Of a stretch of 24,862 nt of DNA, positions 15,166 to 22,702 are shown one piece after another; position 1 is the first letter of the stretch, and each line of letters begins with the position of its first letter. The stretch spans positions 1 to 24,862 of the forward strand of contig DJVI01000033.1 of assembly GCA_002441125.1 (NCBI GenBank), written 5' to 3'. The notes beneath the pieces were generated by a model. It was not told the DNA's origin. It saw nothing but the letters and a program-made list of their open reading frames with translations, and searched no databases. Position numbers and translations under genes: made by a program. The stretch comes from Caldifarciminota bacterium UBA6260 (lineage in GTDB: Bacteria; Hydrothermota; 32-111).

Positions 15166-15654
15166 GTGGAACAGAAAGAGTTGATAGAACATATAGAAAA
15201 AAATTTTAAATACAAAAAAGAGATAAAAGTAATAGATGGTAAACAATTTACAATAACAGTTGAAAAGGATAAGGTTCTTAACTTACTTTCCTTTTTAAAA
15301 CTTATAGATTTCAAACAGCTTGCATTGATAACCGCTGTTGATTGGATAGATGAAAAGAAATTTGAGATAGTATATATTCTTTTTTCCTATTCACACATAC
15401 AACAGATACTTGTTAAAACATTTGTTGACAGGGATAACCCACAGGTTGAAACTGTAAAAAACTTGTGGGATGTTGCTTCCATGTATGAAAGGGATGTTCA
15501 TGAATTTTTTGGAATAGATTTTATAGGCAACGATGATCTAAGACCTTTGATTTTACACAACTGGAAAGATCTCCCACCACTTAGAAAAGATTTTGATTCT
15601 TTAAAATATTCTAACAAAATGTTTGGAAAATTTAAAAAGGATGAAGAGATATGA
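15166..15654 (+). CDS. mbxK: Mbx subunit K: NuoC-like subunit
   Basis: A 162-residue protein of the NuoC/30-kDa family, recognised by VDWIDEKKFEIVYILFSYSH, the signature WDVASMYERDVHEFFGIDFIGNDDLRPLIL and the end WKDLPPLRKDF. It has no cofactor and helps fix the large subunit to the complex. I place the start at GTG 15166, which has AGGAGG four bases upstream, although an ATG at 15151 overlaps the previous stop. The alternative would add five residues (MTGGI). The next gene starts within its stop codon (ATGA at 15651). Confidence 0.86.
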   Translation: MEQKELIEHIEKNFKYKKEIKVIDGKQFTITVEKDKVLNLLSFLKLIDFKQLALITAVDWIDEKKFEIVYILFSYSHIQQILVKTFVDRDNPQVETVKNLWDVASMYERDVHEFFGIDFIGNDDLRPLILHNWKDLPPLRKDFDSLKYSNKMFGKFKKDEEI

Positions 15655-16787
15655 CAGAAATATTAACATTCCTTGGCAAAGAGGATCAATATGAAAAGTA
15701 TGAACTTTTCTTTGGACCTAACCATCCAGGAATGCATGGAAATTTTTCCTACATTCTAACAGTTGAAGGACACACTATTAAAAAGGTCGATCCTGATCCC
15801 GGCCTGTTACATAGAGGATTTGAAAAACTTGCTGAAAGAAGAAAATGGATGCAAAATATTGCTCTAATTCCAAGAATATGTGTCCCTGAACCAGATATAA
15901 ATGAGGTTATCTATTCTATATCTGTAGAAAAACTTATGGAAATTGAAGTCCCATTAAGAGCACAATATATTAGAACGATAATTCTTGAGATGGCAAGAAT
16001 AGGAGCATTCCTTTTTGGTTTCGGTGGAATCGGTGGTGCAACAGGACTTTATACTGCATCCTATTGGACTATTGCGGATAGAGATTATTTACTTGACCTT
16101 TTTGAATGGCTTACAGGAGCAAGAGTTTATCATATGTTTATAGTGCCCGGTGGTGTAAGAAGAGATCTCCCTTCTGGATGGATAGAAAAACTTTCAGAAA
16201 CTGTTGATTACCTTCAAAAAAGGTTGTACGAGTATGACAGGTTGATTTATAACAACCCTTTGATAGTAAAAAGGTTGAAAGGAATAGGAAAGTTAACAAA
16301 GGAAGAGGCTATTGAGTATGGAATAACAGGACCAAATCTTAGAGCAACTGGTGTAAAATATGATACGAGAAAGATGGTTCCATATGCTGCATATGACAGG
16401 ATAGATTTCCAGATACCTGTACAGAGTGATGGTGATGGTCTTGCAAGAGCTATCCAGAGAAGAGAAGAATTCCAGCTCAGTTTGGAAATAATTAGAAAAG
16501 CTATAAAAGATTTACCTGATGGACAAGTTAGGGCAAAGATGCCAAATCCACTTAAATTCAATGTTCCTAAAGGTGAAATTTATGTTAAAGTTGAGTCCGC
16601 AAGAGGTGAACATGCTTACTTTATTGTTTCAAATGGAAAAGATAAACCTTACAGGATGGCAGTCAGAGGTGGTTCATACACGGCAGGTCTTGTTCTTGCA
16701 CAAAAGATTCTTGTTGGAATGAGAATAGAAGATGTTGCTTTATGGATGTCAACTATGGATATCTGTCCACCTGATTTTGATAGATAG
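15651..16787 (+). CDS. mbxL: Mbx subunit L: NuoD/NiFe large-subunit homologue with half of the metal-binding cysteines
   Basis: A 378-residue protein of the NuoD/hydrogenase large subunit family (FFGPNHPGMHGNFSYIL, GLLHRGFEKLAERRKW, MFIVPGGVRRDLPSGW, VKVESARGEHAYFIVSNG). True NiFe hydrogenases bind their metals with two CxxC motifs. Here the N-terminal motif reads PRICVPEPD (Cys77, second cysteine replaced by Glu80) and the C-terminal one DICPPDFDR (Cys372, second cysteine replaced by Asp375). No other cysteine is present. Keeping two cysteines, one per motif, is what I recall for MbxL of the archaeal sulfur-reducing complex, and it argues against hydrogenase activity while allowing another metal site. 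The C-terminus ends three residues after that Asp, so no cleavable maturation tail is seen. Confidence 0.88.
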   Translation: MTEILTFLGKEDQYEKYELFFGPNHPGMHGNFSYILTVEGHTIKKVDPDPGLLHRGFEKLAERRKWMQNIALIPRICVPEPDINEVIYSISVEKLMEIEVPLRAQYIRTIILEMARIGAFLFGFGGIGGATGLYTASYWTIADRDYLLDLFEWLTGARVYHMFIVPGGVRRDLPSGWIEKLSETVDYLQKRLYEYDRLIYNNPLIVKRLKGIGKLTKEEAIEYGITGPNLRATGVKYDTRKMVPYAAYDRIDFQIPVQSDGDGLARAIQRREEFQLSLEIIRKAIKDLPDGQVRAKMPNPLKFNVPKGEIYVKVESARGEHAYFIVSNGKDKPYRMAVRGGSYTAGLVLAQKILVGMRIEDVALWMSTMDICPPDFDR

Positions 16788-16795
16788 GAGTAAAG

Positions 16796-18652
16796 ATGGA
16801 TTATAGGAAAAAATCGATAATCGGTCCTTTAAGTTCGTTAAAATACCTTTTTAAAGATCCAATAACTGTTAGGTATCCAAAAGAAAATAAAAAAACTTAT
16901 CCTGATGTTGAGGGTGTATCACCCCAATACAGGGGAAGACATATAAATGATCTTGAAAAATGCATAGGTTGCGGTACATGTATGGATATATGTCCGACAG
17001 GTGCAATAGAGATGGTTGAATTTGATGATGTTAAGGAAAAATTTGGTGCGACAAAGAAAAGACCTGTTATAGATTATGGAAGATGTTGTTTTTGTGCATT
17101 CTGTGTTGATGTTTGTACATCATCTTCTCTATCAATGTCAAGAGAATTTTTGCACAGTTTTGAAACACCTGTCCAGCTTCAAAAGGATGATATGGGAGAA
17201 GAAATTTCAAAATTTTTTATTTTAAGACCTGATATGAAATTTTCAACAAATCCCGGATGGAAAACTGATAACGAATACTCATGGCTTGAACTTGAAAGGG
17301 TTGCAATGGATATGATAAATCCAAATGAGAGAATCAACTCTTTCATTGAGATAGTTAAAGGTTATTCAAAAGATCAGGCTATAAAAGAAGCTGAAAGATG
17401 TGTCTCTTGTGGTTTATGCAAGGATGTTTGCCCTATTCATATGGATATTCCAGAATATATTCAGGCAATATTCGACGATAATGTTGAAGAATCAGTAAAA
17501 CAGATATATAGAACGAACCCACTCCCAGAGGTCTGTGGTAGAGTTTGCACGCATAAATGTGAAAGTGCATGCTCTATAGGACATAGGGGTGAACCTGTTG
17601 CAATCAGGTGGCTCAAAAGGTATGCTGTTGACTCTTTACCACTCCAAGAATACAAAAAAGTTCTAACAACAAAACCTATCAAACAGGTTAACAAAAAGGT
17701 TGCAATAATAGGAAGTGGACCTGCAGGGCTTTCTGCAGCATACTTTCTAACTCTTATGGGATACAAAGTAACAATATATGAGGAAAATGAAAAGGCTGGT
17801 GGAATAATGAGGTATGGAATACCAGCGTACAGATTGCCTGATGATGCTTTGGATAAAGATCTTGATTTTATAATTTCACTTGGAGTTGAGATAAAAACAA
17901 ACTACAAAATAGACAAAGAAAAATTTGAAACTATATACCAACAGAATGATGCTGTTATCCTATCAACAGGTTTCAACCTCGGAAGATCAACAAGGGTCCC
18001 CGGAACAGAAAGAGAGGGAGTTGTTCAGGCACTCGACTTTTTACAGGAAGTAAGAGATTACCTAACAGGCAGAAGAAAAGATGTGCAGATTACAGATAAT
18101 GTTCTTGTAATAGGTGGTGGAAATGTTGCTTTCGATTGTTCACGAAGTGTAGCAAGGTTACAGAAGATGAAATATGGAAAGGTTAAAGTTACACAGGTAT
18201 GTCTTGAGACACTCGATATAATCCCAGCAGATAAAGAAGAAGTTGAAGAGAGTGGTGAAGAAGGTGTTGTTTTAATATGTGGAAGAGGTCCAAAACAGAT
18301 AATTATTGATGAGAATGGACATGTTAAAGGACTCGATTCTATGAAATGCGAAAGTGTTTTCGATGAGAATATGAACTTCAATCCACATTTCAACGAAGAG
18401 GATAGATTGATATGTGAAGCAACGATGATCATAGAAGCTATAGGGCAAGCACCAGATTACTCATATATACCTGATGAAATGAAAAGTAAGATGAAATTCG
18501 AAAGAGGGAAAATAGTACTTGATAAAGATTTTTCAACAGGAGTTGAAAAACTTTTTGCGGCTGGAGATATAGTAAGAGGACCAGACATTGTAAACGGTAT
18601 AGCAACAGGTTTAAATGCAGCTATCGGAATTGACAAAAAGTTCACAACCTAA
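16796..18652 (+). CDS. Mbx subunit N fused to GltD/NfnB-like FAD-NAD(P)H oxidoreductase
   Basis: A 618-residue fusion. Residues 1-140 are NuoI/MbxN-like with two [4Fe-4S] motifs: Cys56, 59, 62, 66 (CIGCGTCMDICP) and Cys97, 100, 103, 107 (CCFCAFCVDVC). After a linker, residues 200-618 are a full glutamate synthase small-subunit-type oxidoreductase: cysteines 202-212 (CVSCGLCKDVCP) and 247-259 (CGRVCTHKCESAC), the FAD-binding GSGPAG at 306-311, GGIMRYGIPAYRLP, the NAD(P)H-binding GGGNVA at 440-445, and LFAAGDIVRGPDIVNG. No glutamate synthase large subunit is encoded. The joint protein should move electrons between NAD(P)H/FAD and the Mbx iron-sulfur chain, or take them from ferredoxin. AGGAG lies five bases before the ATG. 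It is the last gene of the operon and overlaps the convergent nitroreductase gene by four bases. Confidence 0.88.
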   Translation: MDYRKKSIIGPLSSLKYLFKDPITVRYPKENKKTYPDVEGVSPQYRGRHINDLEKCIGCGTCMDICPTGAIEMVEFDDVKEKFGATKKRPVIDYGRCCFCAFCVDVCTSSSLSMSREFLHSFETPVQLQKDDMGEEISKFFILRPDMKFSTNPGWKTDNEYSWLELERVAMDMINPNERINSFIEIVKGYSKDQAIKEAERCVSCGLCKDVCPIHMDIPEYIQAIFDDNVEESVKQIYRTNPLPEVCGRVCTHKCESACSIGHRGEPVAIRWLKRYAVDSLPLQEYKKVLTTKPIKQVNKKVAIIGSGPAGLSAAYFLTLMGYKVTIYEENEKAGGIMRYGIPAYRLPDDALDKDLDFIISLGVEIKTNYKIDKEKFETIYQQNDAVILSTGFNLGRSTRVPGTEREGVVQALDFLQEVRDYLTGRRKDVQITDNVLVIGGGNVAFDCSRSVARLQKMKYGKVKVTQVCLETLDIIPADKEEVEESGEEGVVLICGRGPKQIIIDENGHVKGLDSMKCESVFDENMNFNPHFNEEDRLICEATMIIEAIGQAPDYSYIPDEMKSKMKFERGKIVLDKDFSTGVEKLFAAGDIVRGPDIVNGIATGLNAAIGIDKKFTT

Positions 18653-19197
18653 ACTATCTTTGCAAACTCTTTAAAAGTTTTTCTTTTAGGTCTCTTTACT
18701 TCCTGCTCCTTCTGCCAATCGCTTAAAAGTGTATTAGCTTTTTTAGAGTGTTTCCCAAATATTATTAGAGCTATTATAATTTCATCTTTTGGAAGACTGA
18801 ACTCTTCTTTTATTTTTTCAGGGTCATAACCAGCAATAGGATGAGCAACTATTCCCATCTCTGTTGCTCTTAATATTAGAAAGCCCACTGCCATTCCTGT
18901 ATCGAAAAGATAATATTCCCTATCTTTGATAACGCAATCATCCTCTTTTTTTGTATGAACTATAGCTATTAAGGATGCTTTTGTTACCCATTTGTTGCCA
19001 TCAGGAAGGGCAGAAAAAACTTTTTGGAGATTTTTTTTAGTTTTAACGAATATGAATTTTTCAGGTTGTTTGTTAAAACATGATGGAGCAAGTATTGCCG
19101 AATATGCCAAATCTTTTATGGTTTTAGTTTCAACCTTTAATGGATCAAGAGATCTGAAAGCTCTCCTTTTTTCTATTGTTTTTTTAACACTTCCCAT
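18649..19197 (-). CDS. Nitroreductase-family FMN oxidoreductase
   Basis: A 182-residue protein. The N-terminus TIEKRRAFRSLDPLKVETKTIKDLAYSAILAPSCFNKQPEKFIFV matches the nitroreductase fold, with the Arg-Arg/Ser loop that binds FMN phosphate and the Pro-Ser-x-x-Asn-x-Gln-Pro motif. The DTGMAVGFLILRATEMGIVAHPIAGYDPEKI stretch forms the core dimer helix. Family members reduce quinones, flavins or nitro compounds with NAD(P)H as dimers; the substrate here is unknown. I choose the ATG at 19197, four bases after GGAGG, not the ATG at 19221, which lies inside the upstream gene. It is the third gene of the operon behind the NifX-like and DUF134 genes, and it meets the mbx operon tail to tail. Confidence 0.85.
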   Translation of the reverse strand: MGSVKKTIEKRRAFRSLDPLKVETKTIKDLAYSAILAPSCFNKQPEKFIFVKTKKNLQKVFSALPDGNKWVTKASLIAIVHTKKEDDCVIKDREYYLFDTGMAVGFLILRATEMGIVAHPIAGYDPEKIKEEFSLPKDEIIIALIIFGKHSKKANTLLSDWQKEQEVKRPKRKTFKEFAKIV

Positions 19198-19207
19198 ATA
19201 TCCTCCA

Positions 19208-19555
19208 TTATTTATTTCCACATCCCCTTTTTCTAAGATATTTATGACAACTTTGTTCAGATTCTTTAAATATGACAGTTCCCCCTTCTATCTTTAAAAT
19301 TTTACCATTAACAAGAGAGTCAGCTATTTTTTTGTGTGCAGAATTCAAGATGTTACCAAAAGTTTGTCTTGAAATGTTCATAACTTTGGCAGCATCCTCT
19401 TGATATAAACCTTGAAGGTCTGCCAGTCTTATCGCTTCAAGTTCATCTTTTTCAAGTGTGTTCTCTTCAAGAACTCTTTTGGAAATTCCTATAGGTTTAA
19501 AATATGTGACTTCTGGATCAAAACAAATAAACCTAAATTTTTTAGGTCTTGGCAT
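19208..19555 (-). CDS. DUF134 / UPF0251 DNA-binding regulator
   Basis: A 115-residue protein starting MPRPKKFRFICFDPEVTYFKP, the standard UPF0251/DUF134 opening. A sigma-region-4-like helix-turn-helix follows: LEAIRLADLQGLYQEDAAKVMNISRQTFGNILNSAHKKIADSL. The C-terminus has two cysteines (CHKYLRKRGC). Members are predicted regulators often found beside NifX-like (dinitrogenase Fe-Mo cofactor fold) genes in anaerobes, as here. The start at 19555 is preferred over the frame extension to 19582, which overlaps the upstream gene. No SD is clear, so translation may be coupled to the upstream stop 11 bases away. The palindrome over the operon's start is the natural candidate target. Confidence 0.85.
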   Translation of the reverse strand: MPRPKKFRFICFDPEVTYFKPIGISKRVLEENTLEKDELEAIRLADLQGLYQEDAAKVMNISRQTFGNILNSAHKKIADSLVNGKILKIEGGTVIFKESEQSCHKYLRKRGCGNK

Positions 19556-19566
19556 ATTTTTTAAAT

Positions 19567-19959
19567 TTAGTGCTTTCCACAATTATGATCTTTTCCGTCG
19601 TGGTTGTGATGATGTTCTCTAATTCCTTCATGATCACATGTAGACTCTCCAATTTTCAATTCTCCATTGGCAAAATCTCTTGCAACATTTTCAACATCAT
19701 CACTAACAACTTTATCATAAACTTTTATTCCCTTTGATTCAAAAATTGTTCTTGCTTTTACACCCATTCCACCTGTTATTACTGCATCAATACCTCTTTT
19801 GGAAAGCCAAATAGGAATAACTCCCGGTTCATGTGGTGGTGGAGTCAACTTTTCAACAAGTTTTGCACTCCCATTATCAATTTCATAGATAAAAAAATTT
19901 GCACAATGTCCAAAATGCGATGAAATTTTGTTTTCATCTGTCGCAATGGCTATTTTCAT
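19567..19959 (-). CDS. NifX/NifB-C-terminal-like (dinitrogenase Fe-Mo cofactor fold) protein with His-rich tail
   Basis: A 130-residue protein with GGAGG five bases before the ATG. It has the fold markers MKIAIATDENKISSHFGHCANFFIYEI, PGVIPIWLSKRGIDAVITGGMGVKAR and a Rossmann-like beta-alpha layout. Relatives bind iron-sulfur or Fe-Mo cofactors (NifX, NafY, NifB C-terminus) or occur without nitrogenase in anaerobes, in the group sometimes linked to Mrp/ApbC-type iron-sulfur ATPases. No nif genes are present. The last 23 residues hold Cys108, His110, His116-118, His120, His125, Cys127 and His130, a likely metal-binding tail. It is the first gene of a three-gene operon with its own near-consensus promoter. 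Confidence 0.85.
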   Translation of the reverse strand: MKIAIATDENKISSHFGHCANFFIYEIDNGSAKLVEKLTPPPHEPGVIPIWLSKRGIDAVITGGMGVKARTIFESKGIKVYDKVVSDDVENVARDFANGELKIGESTCDHEGIREHHHNHDGKDHNCGKH

Positions 19960-19983
19960 GGTTCCTCCTTTTTCATTTTATTT

Positions 19984-19997
19984 TTGGCATATGCTAA
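19984..19997. promoter_or_regulatory. Palindromic operator candidate at the operon's transcription start
   Basis: TTGGCATATGCTAA, an inverted repeat perfect over its central GCATATGC (19987-19994) with matching TT/AA arms. It directly follows the -10 on the minus strand, so a bound protein would block initiation. The DUF134 protein encoded in the same operon is the obvious candidate binder, by inference. Confidence 0.5.
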
Positions 19998-20024
19998 TTA
20001 TAATTAAATTTTGGAATTTGTCAA
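19997..20024 (-). promoter_or_regulatory. Consensus sigma-70 promoter of the NifX-like/DUF134/nitroreductase operon
   Basis: On the minus strand TTGACA (20024-20019), a 16-base spacer and TATAAT (20002-19997), both perfect hexamers. The leader of about 30 bases carries GGAGG before the ATG at 19959. Confidence 0.8.
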
Positions 20025-20038
20025 CTGTTATTTTAAAC

Positions 20039-22702
20039 TTAAAGTCTATCTTTTTTTATAAAATTTTTGCTCTTATCAAAAATATCTTTCAAAATCAAAA
20101 AGAGCAAACTTTCAAAATTCTTTTTCTGCTCATTTCCAAAAAGTAGCACCATACCCTCTTCGTTCTTAATGTCAAAAATTTTTTTAGGGTATCTTAAAGA
20201 GTATATCCTTAATCCAAAATCTTCAAAATTTTCCTTCTTATTTAGAAGGTATCCATAGAAAAGAAGTTGAAAAGGTTTTGAAATCTTTGTAGGATCAATT
20301 TTCAAATTATCAAAATTTTTGAAACTTTCATCGTTAAGAAAATCAAAATTTTTCAGTTTTATTTCGGAATCGCTTATCCTTCCACTTTTATAATCACAGA
20401 TTCTTGTTAGTCCATTTTCAGATTCTATTCTATCTATAGTCCCTTTCAGTTTTATTCTATCACCATGAATCTCTATTTCAGTCTCATAAGTTTTTTCGAC
20501 ACTTTTTATTTCAACTCCCTTTTTTATCCTTTTTAGATCATACACAAGAAAATCTTTAACTATTTTTTTTATCATCTCTCTCATAAGAAGTGGTTTGCCA
20601 GTTGAAGAATCCGGGATCCTGTTATTTTTAAAAATTTCTTTTATCAATTTTTCACATTCTATATCTTTCAGAATCTTTTCAGGGTCTTTGTCAAGCAGCT
20701 TTTCACTTTTAAAATCAGAATACACCTTTTCAAGTATTTTATGTGCTGATGTACCTATTATATCGGTTCCAACTTCACCAGGTTCATTTTCATCCCTTAT
20801 TCCAAGAACGAAATTGTAAAAAAAATCTATAGGATCATAAAGATATTTTATAATTGCTGTTGGTGAAAAACTTTTCCCTTTAAGTATCTCAATAATTTTT
20901 TCATTCTTTTCTATCTCCCTCAAAGAAACTCTGTTCCCAACAAAAAAATCTTTGAAAACAAAATTTACATCTGTATTTTGAAAAAGACCATCTTTTCTCT
21001 TTTCATATATTATCTGCTCAACGAACCTTGACCTTTCTTTAAAATCGTTATCACCACCTGTCGAATAGGTTATATAAAAATTTTTGCTTTTAAAAAGTAA
21101 AGAATAAAAATAGTATGAAAAGAGTATCTCATTTTCTCTATATGTTGGAAGACCCCAATCAGTTCTGATATCATAAGGGATGAAAGATTTTTCAACTTTT
21201 CCCTTTGGCAAAATCCCTTCGTTAACAGAAAGTATTACAGTTTTTTCAAAATCGAGACATCTCGTTTCGAGAAGTCCCATTACCTGAAAATCCTGTAAAG
21301 GATCCCCAGAGTATGGAACCCTTTCCTTTACTATTATCCTTCTTATAAGGTTCTCAACCTCTCCAATACTTTCAATCTTTACATCTTTATAATTTTCAAG
21401 GAAAGTCATAATCCTGTTCAAAAGTTTTACCATCTTTATACTGTTTGCCTCTTCTATGACACTGTTTTCATCTTCTTTTTTGCTAACCATTAAAAGTATG
21501 TTTAACAATTTTCCAACAATCTCTTTCGCTAAAAGAAGTTTCCCATTTTCATACCAGTTAAAAATATTGTCAAAGAGTTCATCTTTAAATTCGTTTTCAA
21601 AATTTAAATATGTATAACCTTCTTCTATCTTTTCTTTTAAAATCTCAACAAATTTTTTATCCTTCGAAAAATTTTTTACATAAGTTGAATTTATAACATT
21701 AAGTAAACTTTTATGATAAAAACCTTTTTCACTTTTATCTGCATGCATTTTTAAAATATCTATAAGGAATTTTGCTATGGTCGTCTGTTCAAAGGGAAAA
21801 CCCATCGTTATATTTATTTTTTTTATATCTTTTGGGATTCCAGATATTACAGGGAAAAGCAATGTCTCATCTGGAAGAACAACGGTACCAGAAGATTTAT
21901 TATCTTTAAAAATTTCTTCAAAAACCTGAACTTGAGAAACAGGAAGTGGATATGGAGATATGTTTATACTTTCATTTGAAGAGACATCTATTATTTTAGT
22001 ATTTTCACCCCATTTTCGGATATACCCTTTTATAAATTTTACAGATTCAAAATCTTTCTCTAAAAGTTCTTCCTTAACATCAAATATGATCAAAGTGGAA
22101 CAGTTTTTTATAAGATTATCTATTATCTTTTGCTCTGATGGAGTGAATATTCCAAATCCAGCTATAATTATATCTTTATAACTTTTAAAATCATTAGATC
22201 TCTCTGATGCTTTTCTATAAATTCTACCTCTGTATCCACTATTCCTTTTTTCAAGTTCTTTATTAAGTCCAACATATATTTTATAAAAAAGCTCCATAAA
22301 TTTTAAATAGTTTTTACCAAGTGGACCAAAATCACCATAATCTTTTAAAATTTCAATATCTTTAATTCTCTTTTCATCTATAAGATAAAGGTCCAAATCG
22401 TTAAAATCATTCAAAAATATATCGAAAACATCTATAAATCTGTTGAAATTTTCATTATTCTTAACAAAATTTTTGTAAACTTCATAACATATACCAAAAA
22501 TTTCTAAATTGTCTTCAACTTTAAGCCCCGAAAGTTCAACAACAAAATCATCCATCGTTTTAATATCTGGAAGGATAGTATCTATTCTTCTTCTTTTAAA
22601 TTGTTCTTTAAGATAGAGTATACTTCTTTTTGAAGGGAGAATTACAAGGAGATTTTCATCTTTACTCAAAATGATATCTGTCAACTTTTCAAGAAATTTC
22701 AT
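20039..22702 (-). CDS. addB: AddB-like helicase-nuclease subunit (PD-(D/E)XK nuclease)
   Basis: An 887-residue protein. The N-terminal 550 or so residues are a divergent superfamily 1 helicase-like region (LLVILPSKRSILYLKEQF, VMGLLETRCLDFEKTVILSVNEGILP) without an evident Walker A. The C-terminal part from about residue 610 is a RecB-family nuclease: SFSPTAIIKYLYDPIDFFYNF, GTSAHKILE, then KGTIDRIE, DYKSGR (near residue 769) and KPFQLLFYGYLL. B. subtilis AddB has cysteines for an iron-sulfur cluster around the nuclease; here the first position is Asp (YDPIDFF), so the cluster is probably absent. With the AddA partner it should process DNA double-strand ends for RecA loading. It overlaps the upstream gene by 14 bases, so the two are co-translated. 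Confidence 0.78.
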   Translation of the reverse strand: MKFLEKLTDIILSKDENLLVILPSKRSILYLKEQFKRRRIDTILPDIKTMDDFVVELSGLKVEDNLEIFGICYEVYKNFVKNNENFNRFIDVFDIFLNDFNDLDLYLIDEKRIKDIEILKDYGDFGPLGKNYLKFMELFYKIYVGLNKELEKRNSGYRGRIYRKASERSNDFKSYKDIIIAGFGIFTPSEQKIIDNLIKNCSTLIIFDVKEELLEKDFESVKFIKGYIRKWGENTKIIDVSSNESINISPYPLPVSQVQVFEEIFKDNKSSGTVVLPDETLLFPVISGIPKDIKKINITMGFPFEQTTIAKFLIDILKMHADKSEKGFYHKSLLNVINSTYVKNFSKDKKFVEILKEKIEEGYTYLNFENEFKDELFDNIFNWYENGKLLLAKEIVGKLLNILLMVSKKEDENSVIEEANSIKMVKLLNRIMTFLENYKDVKIESIGEVENLIRRIIVKERVPYSGDPLQDFQVMGLLETRCLDFEKTVILSVNEGILPKGKVEKSFIPYDIRTDWGLPTYRENEILFSYYFYSLLFKSKNFYITYSTGGDNDFKERSRFVEQIIYEKRKDGLFQNTDVNFVFKDFFVGNRVSLREIEKNEKIIEILKGKSFSPTAIIKYLYDPIDFFYNFVLGIRDENEPGEVGTDIIGTSAHKILEKVYSDFKSEKLLDKDPEKILKDIECEKLIKEIFKNNRIPDSSTGKPLLMREMIKKIVKDFLVYDLKRIKKGVEIKSVEKTYETEIEIHGDRIKLKGTIDRIESENGLTRICDYKSGRISDSEIKLKNFDFLNDESFKNFDNLKIDPTKISKPFQLLFYGYLLNKKENFEDFGLRIYSLRYPKKIFDIKNEEGMVLLFGNEQKKNFESLLFLILKDIFDKSKNFIKKDRL

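Noticed and set aside
16247..16561. Minus-strand frame within the large-subunit gene, and similar ones at 17461, 18058 and 18457
   Set aside because: All are antisense shadows of well supported coding regions.
15651..16787. Calling the complex a group 4 NiFe hydrogenase
   Set aside because: The large subunit lacks the second cysteine of both CxxC motifs, and the gene order and H/H' duplication match Mbx.
16796..18652. Glutamate synthase small subunit
   Set aside because: No large subunit is present, the protein carries an extra NuoI-like module, and it sits in the mbx operon, so the GltD fold is used for another electron transfer.
18600..18700. Bidirectional terminator between the mbx operon and the nitroreductase gene
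   Set aside because: The two genes overlap tail to tail by four bases and I could find no GC-rich stem with a T tract.
19567..19959. Nitrogen fixation gene
   Set aside because: The fold is shared by many proteins in non-fixing anaerobes, and no nitrogenase or nif genes are present.
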